From: Wurfbainia villosa
Taxonomy: Eukaryota > Streptophyta > Magnoliopsida > Zingiberales > Zingiberaceae
DNA length: 64,000 bases
Direction of reading: 5' to 3'
NCBI GenBank assembly: GCA_025175895.1
Contig: CM046000.1
Span: forward strand, 35,748,720-35,812,719
Below, one piece after another: positions 46,963-57,410 of the stretch (positions are counted from its first letter, which is position 1; the number at the start of each line of letters is the position of its first letter). The position numbers and the translations under genes are program-made. A model generated the notes under the pieces. The model did not search any database, had not been told where the DNA came from, and worked only from the letters and a program-made list of their open reading frames with translations.

Positions 46963-47761
46963 TTACTACGATTTGCCATGCAGAATTCCAAGAAGGGACT
47001 TCTGCCGATGTCACATGGTGTGAGTCTTTCGAAGACTCAAAGTCCCTCTTCTAGAGAGGAGAGAGACCGCATGGATAAGATCTCTTATGCATCTGCTATA
47101 GGATCTATCATGTACGTCATGCTGTGTACTCATCCTGATATCTCATATGCTTTGAGCATGATGAGTAGATACCAATCAGATCCAGGTGAGCATCACTGGA
47201 TAGCAGTCAAGAATATTCTTAAGTACTTGAGAAGGACTAAAGAATATTTCTTGATATTTGGAGGCGATGAGGAGCTAGCTGTAAAGGGTTACAGCGATGT
47301 CAGCTTCCAAACTGACCAGGATGATTATAGATCGTAGTCAGGGTTCTTGTTTTGCTTGAATGGTGGCGCTGTGAGCTGGAAGAGTTGGCAGGACACGCTT
47401 CTTGATTCTACAATGGTTTAGTATATTCTGATCATCTGAGGAAGCAAAGGAGGCAGTTTGGATCCACAAGTTCATTACTGAGCTTGGGGTGGTTCCTAGC
47501 ATAGCAGATACCATAGAGCTCTATTGTGACAACAATGGAGTGATTGCACAGGCTAAGGAACCTCGCTCACACCAGCGGACCAAACATATACTACGGTGCT
47601 TCCATCTCATTCGAGAGATTATCGATAGAGGAGATGTGAAGATTTGTAGAGTACCCACAGAGGCTAACATCGCAGATCCCTTGACCAAGGCTTTGGCACA
47701 GAAAAAGCATGATGGTCACACTAGGTCATTGGGTATTAGATACTACGGTGATTGTCACTAG
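46963..47761 (+). pseudogene. CopB-1 RT C-terminus and RNase H, frameshifted
   Basis: 46978-47337 continues the RT frame (IGSIMYVMLCTHPDISYALS, VKNILKYLRRTKEYFLIFGG, KGYSDVSFQTDQDD) to a TAG at 47335-47337 that CopB-2 shares. Then 47340-47430 lost the ADSTTEVEYIAAS block (RNase H Glu) to a deletion and frameshift. 47489-47761 in another frame has ELYCDNNGVIAQAKEPRSHQ and the tail ANIADPLTKALAQKK. RNase H inactive. Confidence 0.85.
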
Positions 47762-47775
47762 TGCTATTGGGAGAT

Positions 47776-49605
47776 TGTGAGTGAAAGCACTAGAGCCAAT
47801 CATGTAATGATTGTTGTATGGACTTTATTGTATCATATTCCTATTTATAAAGGCATGGTTATTATATTTACTTGTATTGGTGTCAAATAACTAAATATAA
47901 TAATGTCCTTGAGTAGTAGGTTCTTATCTATATTAATCGATTGGTTGAATCGATAATGAGATGATACAGAGAACACTACTTTTAATCATTCCTAGTTAAG
48001 TATTAACATTCAAGGACAATGTTAATGCGTAGAGACTAGCATGTAGGTCAACTCGATGACTTGATCTCATAAGTCATGGATATGAGATATCAAGTTGACA
48101 CATGGGTATACATTAGAGAATGTATACTGAATGACCCGCCATGAGAAAGTATCATGGATCGTTATATGAGTGTCATATACTTTCTTATGTGGCTATTAGT
48201 ATGACTATTAGTCCTTAGACCTGAAGTCACCATGGTTCCCTACATAAGGAGTTGCATACTTTGGCTTCGTCAAACATCACCCATAAATGGGTGGACTATA
48301 AAGGCGATTACTGGGTATGTAATAAATTATACTGAGGGATGTGAGTGATGTAGATGGGATCTATCCCTCCTATATGACGGGGGTGACATCGATATTCTTG
48401 ATAGAGTGAGACCACGAAGTGCATGGCCATGCCCAAATAAGTCAATATGAGATATTGAGCTCATTTGATTAGAGTGAGTCTACTTGAAGTTCAAGATATA
48501 GATTGTACCGAGGATGACACGGTCTATGCCTCAATTGGTCAATCTAGATGTCAAGGATAGAGGGACATTGTCACATATTGTGAGAGTCACAATTAGTAGT
48601 CACAAAGGTGATGTTGGAGCTCAACATTCTTATAACTTGGGTAGCAATGATGTGTTGCTAAATACGGTTCATTGCTTATGATCCTAAATCGGTTTAGGGA
48701 CATTGCCAACGTTACAAGAACCTATAGAGTCACAAACAAAGGGCAATTAGATGGAGATTAGGTTCATATGATGGACCATGAGGATTAGGTTCATGTGATG
48801 AACCAAATTGGATTAAGAGTAATCCAAATTAGACTAATTGAGTTAGACTCAAGTTGATTCAAGTGTTGAATGAGTCTAATTTAGATTTGATTCATTTAGT
48901 CAATTTAAATTAATGAATGGAGATTCATTAAATCAAATTGACTTGAATCAAGTGGTTGTATTTGATCAACCATGGGAGATAAGAGGTCAACTTTGACTTG
49001 ACTTGAGAGGGAAGATGAAAGGTCAAGTTTGACTTGACCAAATGCTATGTCATGATGATGACTTGGCATGGCCGGCCAATGATGATGCTCCACATCATCA
49101 TTGACTTATCAAGTGGTGCCACCTCATAAGGGAGACCAAGAGACATTGGCTCTTGGAGTTATATGCATGCATATAACCCCCCCCCCCCCTTCATGTAGTG
49201 GACGACCACTTGATTTGCATTAGATGTGAATTCATTTTTGGTGTAACAACATCTTCTTCCTCCTTGGATCTTCTTCCTCTCTTACTCTCCCAATCCTTCT
49301 TGGCCGAAATTTCCATGAGTGCTAGCACACTCTAGGTTGAGTTTCTCCACCATTTGTCCGTGTGGATACCAATAGAGGAGTGTTCACTTGACACTCTTGA
49401 GTTTCAGCGAAGCATTTGGACAAGCGGAATTTGCGAAGGGCATCGCATCGAGGGTAACTTCTTATCATGTAGATCTAGAGTAGATCTAAAGGTATTAAAC
49501 ACATACATGTTAGTTTTATTTTTATACTTTGCACGGATCCGTGGCCTGGGCTTCCGAGGTTTCTGCAATGCAAAAAGCATTTTTTGTGGCTCGGAAAACC
49601 CAACA
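47776..49605 (+). repeat. CopB-1 3' LTR
   Basis: TGTGAGTGAAAGCAC to AAAACCCAACA; second base pair of the start differs from TGTTAG. Preceded by a weak polypurine tract ATTGGGAGATT (47765-47776). Palindrome GTTATATGCATGCATATAAC at 49158-49177 beside poly-C (49177-49189). Confidence 0.92.
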
Positions 49606-50048
49606 CCAAGGACTAATAGTCATACTAATAGTCACATGAGAAAGTATATGACACTCATATAACAATCCATGATACTTTCTCATGGCGGGTCATTCAGTAT
49701 ACATTCTCCAATGCATACCCATGTGTCAACTTGATATCACATATCCATGACTTATGAGATCAAGTCATCGATTTGACCAACATGCTAGTCTCTTTGCATT
49801 AACATTGTCCCTGAATGTTAATACTTGACTAGGAATGATTAATAGTAGTGTTCTCTATATTATCTCATTATCGATTCAACCAATCGATTGATATAGATAA
49901 GAACCTTCTACTTAAGGATATTATTATACTTAGTTATTTGGCACCAATTCAAGTAAATATAATAATCATGCCTTTATAAATAGGAATATGATACACTAAA
50001 GTTCATACAATAATCATCACATGATTGCCTCTGGGGCTTTCACTAATA
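49606..50048 (-). repeat. CopB-2 3' LTR, upstream (U3) piece
   Basis: Resumes the LTR interrupted at 40305 (first five bases are the duplicated CCAAG). Ends CACTAATA where other copies have CACTAACA, so the terminal TG of the element strand is mutated to TA. Followed by polypurine tract AAGTGGGAGATT (minus strand, about 50060-50049). Confidence 0.87.
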
Positions 50049-50598
50049 ATCTCCCACTTGCACTAGTGCCAATCACCGTAGTATCTAATACCCAATGACC
50101 TAGTGTGACCATCATATTTTTCTTTGCCAAAGCCTTAGTCAAGGGATCTGCGATGTTAGCCTCTGTGAGTACTCTGTAAATCTTCACATCTCTATCGATA
50201 ATCTCTCGAATGAGATGGAAACACCGTAGTATGTGTTTGGTACGCTGGTGTGAGCGAGGTTCCTTAGCCTGCGCAATCGCTCCATTGTTATCACAATAGA
50301 GCTCTATGGGATTTTCTATGCTAGGAACCACCCCAAGCTCAGTAATGAACTTGCAGATCCAAACTGCCTCCTTTGATGCCTCTGATGCAGCGATATACTC
50401 GACCTCTGTTGTAGAATCAGCAACTGTATCCTGCTTCGAACTCTTCCATCTCATAGCGCCACCATTCAAGCAAAACATGAACCCTGACTATGATCTATAA
50501 TCATCCTGGTGAGTTTGGAAGCTGGCATCGCTGTAACCCTTTACAGCTAGCTCCTCATCGCCTCCAAATATAAAGAAATATTCTTTAGTCCTTCTCAA
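50049..50598 (-). pseudogene. CopB-2 RNase H
   Basis: Minus strand, same frame as its RT. 50478-50017: SSKQDTVADSTTEVEYIAAS (Glu), IELYCDNNGAIAQAKEPRSH (Asp), TKHILRCFHLIREIIDRDVK with one residue deleted versus CopB-1, and ANIADPLTKALAKK; reading continues 32 bases into the LTR. Upstream, GYSDASFQTHQDD precedes a TAG at 50490-50488, at the same codon as in CopB-1. Another TAG at the ILK-LRR boundary (50601-50599) separates it from RT. The catalytic residues are present. Confidence 0.85.
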
Positions 50599-51747
50599 CT
50601 ACTTAAGAATATTCTTGACTGCTATCCAGTGATGCTCACCTGGATCTGACTGGTATCTACTCATCATGCTCAAAGCATATGAGATATCAAGATGAGTACA
50701 CAGCATAACGTACATGATAGATCCTATAGCAGATGCATAAGGGATCTTATCCATGCGGTCTCTCTCCTCTCTAGAAGAGAGACTTTGAGTCTTCGAAAGA
50801 CTCACACCATGTGATATCGGCAGAAGTCCCTTCTTGGAATTCTGCATGGCAAACCGTAGTAATACCGTGTCAATATATATACTCTGACTTAGGTCAAGCA
50901 ATATCTTAGATCTATCTCTATAGATCTTGATGCCTAGAATATAGGTTGCTTCACCTAAGTCTTTCATTGAGAAGCACGTCCCCAGCCAAGTCTTCACAGA
51001 CTGTAACGAAGGGATGTCATTCCCAATGAGTAGTATGTTATCCACATACAATACAAGGAAGACAACTATGTTTCCATTAACCCTCTTGTAGACACAAAGT
51101 TCATCTTTATTCATGATGAAACCAAACTGTTTGATTGCATCATCGAATCGAAGATTCCAGCTCCGAGAAGCTTGCTTCAGCCCATAAATGAACCTTTGCA
51201 ACTTGCATACTTTTCTAGTATGTTGTGGATCTATAAAACCCTCAGGTTGTGTCATGTACACATCCTCGAGCAAGTTTCCATTCAGAAATGTGGTTTTGAA
51301 ATCCATCTGCCAGATCTCATAATCGTGGTACGCTGCAATAGCAAGCATGATCCGAATAGACTTAAACATCGCCACTGGAGAAAAGATTTCATCATAGTCA
51401 ATACCATGAATTTGCTTGAAACCTTTAGCCACCAATCAACCTTTATAGGTATGCATAAGTCCATCCATGTTAGTCTCTCTCTTAAAGACCCACTTACACC
51501 CAATGGGTTTGACGCCTTCAGATAGATCAACCAAAGTCCATACTTGGTTGGTGTACATGGATTCCATCTCGGATCTCATGGCCTCTAGCCATTTCTCAGA
51601 ATCTGGGCTCATCACCGCTTCCTGATAGGAGGTACGCTCATTCTTAATGAGCATAACGTCATCATGGTCAAACAAGAGAAATGAGTATCTCTCAGGCTGA
51701 TGACGTACCCTATCAGACCTGCGAAGAGGTAGGTCTACTTGAATAGA
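50599..51747 (-). pseudogene. CopB-2 reverse transcriptase with mutated active site
   Basis: 51675-51439: MSPDSEKWLEAMRSEMESMY, TNQVWTLVDLSEG, GCKWVFKRETNMDGLMHTYK, then TGA at 51438-51436 (an Arg codon in CopB-1). 51435-50602: VAKGFKQIHGIDYDEIFSPV, WQMDFKTTFLNGNLLEDVY, and LYVDNILLIG at 51048-51037, where the second catalytic Asp of YVDD is Asn. That change alone would abolish polymerisation. One reading frame (phase) runs through integrase, RT and RNase H, broken only by stops. Confidence 0.88.
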
Positions 51748-53004
51748 TTATTGTTCCATAACTCTTTGTGTAACAAACTCATCACCCACAACACTTTGTG
51801 GTTCCTGTTCAACCTCCAACAAGGCCTCAGTGCTATGGTCCTTATCTTGAATTTCTTCAAGATCGAACGTACTCCCACTAGTTTTTCTAGAAACAAAATC
51901 CCTTTCTAAAAATACTCTAGTGTTTGCCACAAACACTTTATGTTGACTAGGAATGTAGAAGTAATATCCCTTCGTGTCCTTGGGATATCCAACAAAATAA
52001 CACTTATCGGATTTGGGTCCCAGTTTATCTGAGACTTGACGTCGAATGTAAGCCTCACAATCCCAAATCCTCATGAAAGACATCTTGGGATTTCTCCCTG
52101 TCCATATCGTATATGGTGTCTTTATCACATCCTTGGATAGTACACGGTTAAGTGTGAAGGTTGCTGTGTCTAGAGCATATCCCCAAAAGAATATAGGAAG
52201 ATCTGTGTGACTCATCATAGATCGTACCATATCTAATAGGGTACGATTCCTTCTTTCGGATACACCATTCCACTGTGGTGTTCCAGGAGGAGTGAGTTGG
52301 GATAGAATCTCACACTCAGCTAGATAGTCACGAAACTCATGGCTATCGTATTCACCATCTCGATCTGATCGAAGTATCTTAATACTCTTGTCAACTTGGT
52401 TTTGTACTTCATTCTTGAATTCTTTGAACTTTTCAAAGGATTCTGATTTATGTGTCATCAGATACACATAATCATATCTACTGAAGTCATCAGTAAATGT
52501 AATGAAGTACCTGTAACCACCTCTAGCAACAACATTGAAAGGGTCGCATATATCACTATGTATAAGTTCTAACAAGTCTATTGCTCTCTCGCTGTGTCCA
52601 CTAAAGGGAGTCTTGGTCATCTTGCCTAGAAGGCAAGACTCGCATGTCTTATATGATTCAAAATCAAATGAGTCCAACAGCCCATCCTTATGGAGCTGGG
52701 ATAAGCGACTCTCATTTATGTGACCTAAGCGACAATGCAAGAAATAGGTTTGGTTCAACTCATTTGACTTGAACCTTTTGATACTTATGTTATAGATGGG
52801 GCTCTCTAAGTCTAGAATGTAGAGTTCGTTCATTAGAGGTGCACTACAATAGAACATATCATTTAAATAAACTGAACAACATTTGTTCTTTATTATAAAT
52901 GTAAATCCTTTCTTGTCCAAACAAGAAATCGAAATTATGTTCTTAGTCAAAGCAGACACATAACAACATTCATCTAGTTCTAGTACAAGCCCAGAGGGCA
53001 GAGA
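51748..53004 (-). pseudogene. CopB-2 integrase, 403-codon open frame
   Basis: The longest open frame in the window (52959-51748). Pre-integrase: LHCRLGHINESRLSQL with CESCLLGKMTK. Core: LIHSDICDPF (first Asp), FTDDFSRYDYVYLM, ILRSDRDGEYDSHE (second Asp), TPPGTPQWNGVSERRN (Glu). C-terminal: KCYFVGYPKDTKGYYFYIPS and VFLERDFVSRKTSG. It ends at a TAA replacing the Pro of CopB-1 EQPPVHVDLP. D,D,E and zinc ligands are intact. Its upstream sequence is separated by SireC at 53004/53005. Confidence 0.9.
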
Positions 53005-54477
53005 TGTTGGTGCAATCGGCCCAGGTCACGATTGACCAGGACTCGAGTTTGACTTGAGTGATGTTTTGATGTTTCGACAAAAACATATGACAATGTAATT
53101 TTCATTTGGTAAAGTCCAAGTCTTGAGTACTTGGCATGGAAAGTCCAAGTGGGACACTTGGCACATGAAAAGTCCAAGCATGGTCTTGGCATTTGAGAAG
53201 TCCAACATAGGTTGGCAAGGGAAAGTCCAAGCATGGGTCTTGGCATGGAAATTCCAAGCATGGGTCTTGGCATGAAAAGTCCAACATGGCTTGGCAAGGG
53301 AAAGTCCAAGCTTGAGTCTTGGCATTTGAGAAGTCCAAGGGTTTGATATTGGCGGCGTAAAGTCCAAGCGAGAGCTTGGAAGCATAAGTCCAATGATTGG
53401 CGGCGTAAAGTCCAAGCGGAGTCTTGGCGGTGTAAGACCAATGTGCCTTGGCGGTGTAGACACCGTTAGCATGACATAGCCGATGGAAGCACCTGAAGGC
53501 TAGCGCGATGGATGACTTGGAGGGATCCGAGAGACGTGAGGTTGATGGAGGTGGCTAGAAGGCTTAGGTCTAGGCTAAGGGTGGTCTAGCAAGTATGGGG
53601 AAACCATACTTGGGTTAAAACCTCATAATTGAGGTGTGTCAGTCGACTGATGCCATGTGGCAGTCGACTGGACCAATTCAACTAGGGTTTGATCGCGGAG
53701 TGGTTTAGCGCGATCGCCATTGTTAGAGGGGCCGATCGATAGACGAGCAATGATCGATTATGTGATCACCGATCGATGCTCGGATTTTTGGCCACAAAAT
53801 GGAGTCTCACTCGACTGCTGAGACGAGCAGTCGAGTGATGGCTCATCAGTCGACTGATGGTCATGATTAGTCGACTGATGTCCTAGCCGTTGGATTTTTC
53901 CAGCGTGGATTACACCGTTGTCTCACAGCAACAGTGTGATCAGTCGACTGATGGTCCCGATCAGTCGACTGATCGACCTTTTCCATCACAGGTTGAAGCT
54001 ATATAAGGAGCTCGTGATGGAGAAAAAGATAACGATTTTCTTGGGCGAAATTGAAGGGGGAAGTTGGTGCTTTCCGGTCCTTCAAAGCTAGTTCAAGGCA
54101 ATCAAAGATCAAGCAATCCAAAGCTCTTGTAAAGTGTTTTTCCTTTACTTGCATTTGTATTTCATATTGTATTTGCTTGTATCTAATTGATTATTGTTGT
54201 AATCATTATTGTACGAGGTTTCTCCGCCTCCAGATTGTTCCGAGAAGGAGTGTTTATTAGTGGTTGCATGTGCATCACTAGAGCTCATAGAGCTCGATCC
54301 GTGGAGTAGGAACCGTGCGGTTCCGAACCACGTTATATCGTTGTGTTAGTGTGTTGTGCATTTTGTTATCGTTATTACTTTTCTATTTCCGCTGCGCTAA
54401 CGAAATTGTAGAAACAAACGCAAAAGAATTCCATTGACGATATTCACCCCCCTCTAGCCGTTACAAAGATACTAACA
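53005..54477 (+). repeat. SireC 5' LTR
   Basis: TGTTGGTGCAATCGG to AAAGATACTAACA. U3 has CCAAG...CTTGG tandem repeats (53115-53450) and CAGTCGACTG palindromes (53640-53975). U5 carries GAACCACGTTATA and ATTCACCCCCCTCTAGC. Confidence 0.93.
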
Positions 54478-54479
54478 AG

Positions 54480-54492
54480 TGGTATCAGAGCC
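54480..54492 (+). other. SireC primer-binding site
   Basis: TGGTATCAGAGCC, an exact initiator-Met complement two bases after the LTR. Confidence 0.92.
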
Positions 54493-54549
54493 CGGGGCTC
54501 TTCTACGGACTAACCGCCAGGAGCTAAGACAAAAGACTAGAGGGTGAAG

Positions 54550-56199
54550 ATGGAATTCCAAGACAAGCTTGGATGGGATATCAATACTCCACCTCCATAT
54601 GATCCAGAAGATTTTCCGGCGTGGAGAGCAAGAATGGAAACATTCTTGATGATGAACATAGAGGATTGGTTCATCCTCGTTGAAGGCCTTGAACCCCCTA
54701 GGGATGAGAAGGGGAATATCCTAAAATTGAAAAAGTGGACCCAAGAGCAACGCCAAAAGCTCAAGACCGAAGTTAAGGTAACGAAACTTTTGGAAGATTT
54801 AATCCCTAATGATGTTTTGTGCAAGCTAGGGGATTACATGTATGCCAAGGAGCTATAAAGAAAATTGGCAAGACTCCATGAGGAGAGTTCATCCTCAAGT
54901 GAAAGTGAGGAATCAGAAGTTGAGATGGAGTCAACTTCCGAATCGGAGAAAGAAGAAGTAGAACAGGTGGAAGAAGCATCTACTTCTAGGATTAAGGAGG
55001 AGAGACCATCCTCTACACCGAAGCAACCTCAAGAAGAGCCTTCAACATCCAATCAAGATAAGGAAGCTCAAAATTCAACTCCGGCACCTACCACCACCCT
55101 AGGTAACTCAAACACTTTATGTTCAAATAAAAATCATATAATATGCTTTGAGTGTAGGGAGTATGGGCATTACAAGAGCAAATGCCCAAAGAAGGTTAGG
55201 AAAGCCTCTCCGACGCCCAAAAGTCAACAAAAGTCAAAGGATGCCGGTTCCCCAAGTCAAAAGAGCAAGGAGCATATTATATGCTTCAAGTGCCATCAAA
55301 AGGGGCATTTTAGAAGCCAATGCTCTAGGGGGAGGGAAAAGACCCAAGAAGAAGCATCACAAGTAGGGGGAGCTAAGGCTAACCCTAAGGTACATTTTAG
55401 TAGTGCATCTTCGAATTTAAATGTTAAAAAGCATGCTAGGAATTTAAATTCTCCTGCAATTTATGAAAAGCATGCTAATAGGAATAAATGTTTTTGCTTA
55501 GGAGCTAAAAGTGTCCATTTTAGTAATAAGGAGAAATTTGGGACTAATGTCCCTAGAAAAATCATACCTAGGGAATCTATTAAGAAAATACAAGAACATC
55601 TAGGTTTTAATCCAAAATGGACTAGGCATATGCCAAGAAAGTCCAATGCCCAAGATTTAAATCAAAATTCTAAAATTTGGCAATTAGAATTAGAAAACCA
55701 AGCCTTGAGGTCAAGGCTTGAAAAACTTGAGAAGATCCTCAACACTATACAAAATCAATTTAAATGGTCTAATGGTCAAACTCCTAGGTCAAGAAGTCAA
55801 AGTCAACATCTAGGACCTAAGAGTTAAAAGTCAACCAAGGGCAAGAATGGTTTGGGTCACAAACCTAAGTCCAAGGTGACTTATCATAGTGTTCCATTTG
55901 ACTATGGAACACTAACTAGGTCTAGGAAGACCAAGGTCAATGGGGAAATCATCCCTAGAGTTGACCAAGGTTTGTGCCTAGTGGCCAAGGTTTCGAAGAA
56001 ACCTAGGGTGGCCGCTAAGAAGGTTGTTAGGGAGGCAATCCCTAAGGTTAACCTAGGCAAGACCAAAATGACCAAGGCTAATAAGCCTAGAAAGGTCATT
56101 AGGAAGGTATCTAGGGAGGTTATCCCTAAGGAATACCTAGTTAATTCAATGAGCTCAAATAGATTTTGGGTTCCAAAGAGCGTGATTAATTCACGTTAA
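54550..56199 (+). pseudogene. SireC short Gag with two zinc knuckles
   Basis: ATG at 54550. One frame throughout, broken by TAA at 54856-54858 and TAA at 55825-55827. N-terminal FPAWRARMETFLMMNIEDWF and KLKKWTQEQRQKLKTEVKV; then directly an acidic linker (SSSSSESEESEVEMES), so about 100 residues of the usual capsid are absent, as in SireF. Two CX2CX4HX4C knuckles: CFECREYGHYKSKC and CFKCHQKGHFRSQC. C-terminal coiled coil (WQLELENQALRSRLEKLEKI) and a basic tail ending FWVPKSVINSR, where the autonomous relatives go on to protease. The double knuckle and lost segment look like fixed family traits, because SireF shares the gap. Confidence 0.83.
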
Positions 56200-57410
56200 A
56201 TGGATTAAAATATACCAACCATGATTGGATGAGTAGTTAACTCAACCATGGTAAAGATGGCACTTTAGGTTATTTTCAAGGTTATGGGTGCATTGGAAAA
56301 ACATTTTAGCTTTAATCCTAAAGGATTTTAGGATGTGCCAATATAGTTTTTGAAAAACATGAAAATCAATAAAATTGGCACAATCTAGATTTAGAGGTCA
56401 TAGTGTGTAACTTTGATTGTTGGTACACTTTAAAAGTTCATGTAAAAGTAACATCAAGAGTGATACTCAAGTGTCACACAACTTGATGTCTTGTACTCAC
56501 CATGCTTCATATGTTTTACCATATGTTTGCATGGAAGGAATGTCTAGGATGGATTGCATCTCACAAAACAAGTCTTTTACCTTTGATTGTGTATTTCAAC
56601 ACTTAGAAAGGGTGAGATGTTTGGATTTGGAAATCATTGAATGTTAATGTTTGCAAAAATGAAATAAAACATTAAAATACATTAACAAATACATGAATGT
56701 AAGTGTAACATCAATATATTCGATATACAAGAATAAACATGATAAAATGGATTAATTAGATGAAGAAATCGAGATTTTCAGAATTTCAGCTGAAATCAGA
56801 TATCGATCGGGAATCTGATTATCGGTCGGTGATAACTGCTTATAACAGCGATACGATGCGGTCATCGATGATCAGTGCTAGCTTCATGACTCATTGTTTG
56901 AACATCGATCGGTGATAGTCTTGTTCAGAGGTGAGGTCATCGATCGAGTGCTCGGCGACGATCGGTGATCGCGCCATCGATCGTGATGAGCAACATCGAT
57001 CGTGATTAATCTTGTAACACATCACGAGAAGGTTCAGCGATCGATTGCGAGGCGGATAAGTCGTATCGGCTCGTTAAACGTAATAAAAGCCGATCGATCG
57101 TGATGGTGCACATCGATCAGCGCATCGCGATTTATAGCGAACGCTAGGGTTGGCGTCTTCCTTGACAGCGCCGCCGTTCTCTTCTTCTTCTCCACGCCAT
57201 CCTTTTCTCCGACCGATCCTTCCGCGCCACCGCCCAAAGTGTTAGGTTTGATAGATAAGCTCTTCTTACGCTTTTCACTTATTTCAAGCCCTAGTTCACG
57301 CGCTTTAGGTTTGTTTTCCTATCTCGATTAGGGTTCCGTGTCTGAGTTTTCCGCGAACCTTCCGCGACTCTCAAAGAATATCTGAGCATTTCCTCCGGCC
57401 ACACCTCCAA
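56200..57410 (+). promoter_or_regulatory. SireC spacer: AT-rich, then palindrome-rich and UTR-like
   Basis: 56200-56750 is AT-rich and unassigned. 56770-57130 is dense in CGATCGGTGAT, ATCGATCG and similar GATCG palindromes. 57130-57410 is pyrimidine-rich, GCTAGGGTTGGCG...TTAGGGTTCCGTGTCTG, like a plant 5' UTR, directly before the accessory ORF start. SireE has the same succession before its ORF. No coding sequence seen. Confidence 0.5.

Larger units (their letters stand above)
40306..49605 (+). mobile_element. CopB-1: complete-ended Copia element
   Basis: LTRs 40306-42095 (1,790 bp) and 47776-49605 (1,830 bp), perfect target duplication CCAAG at 40301-40305 and 49606-49610. Primer-binding site, 1.7 kb leader with (TA)n, gag, PR, IN, RT and RNase H in Copia order. 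It inserted in the 3' LTR of its relative CopB-2 in opposite orientation. The LTR pair differs by one replaced segment. Gag-pol is broken by at least five in-frame stops and two frameshifts. Confidence 0.93.

Noticed and set aside
53026..53472. Long minus-strand frames over the SireC 5' LTR (about 150 codons)
   Set aside because: Antisense of the CCAAG/CTTGG tandem repeats; they recur at 60338-60873 in the 3' LTR and encode only repeat-derived peptide.
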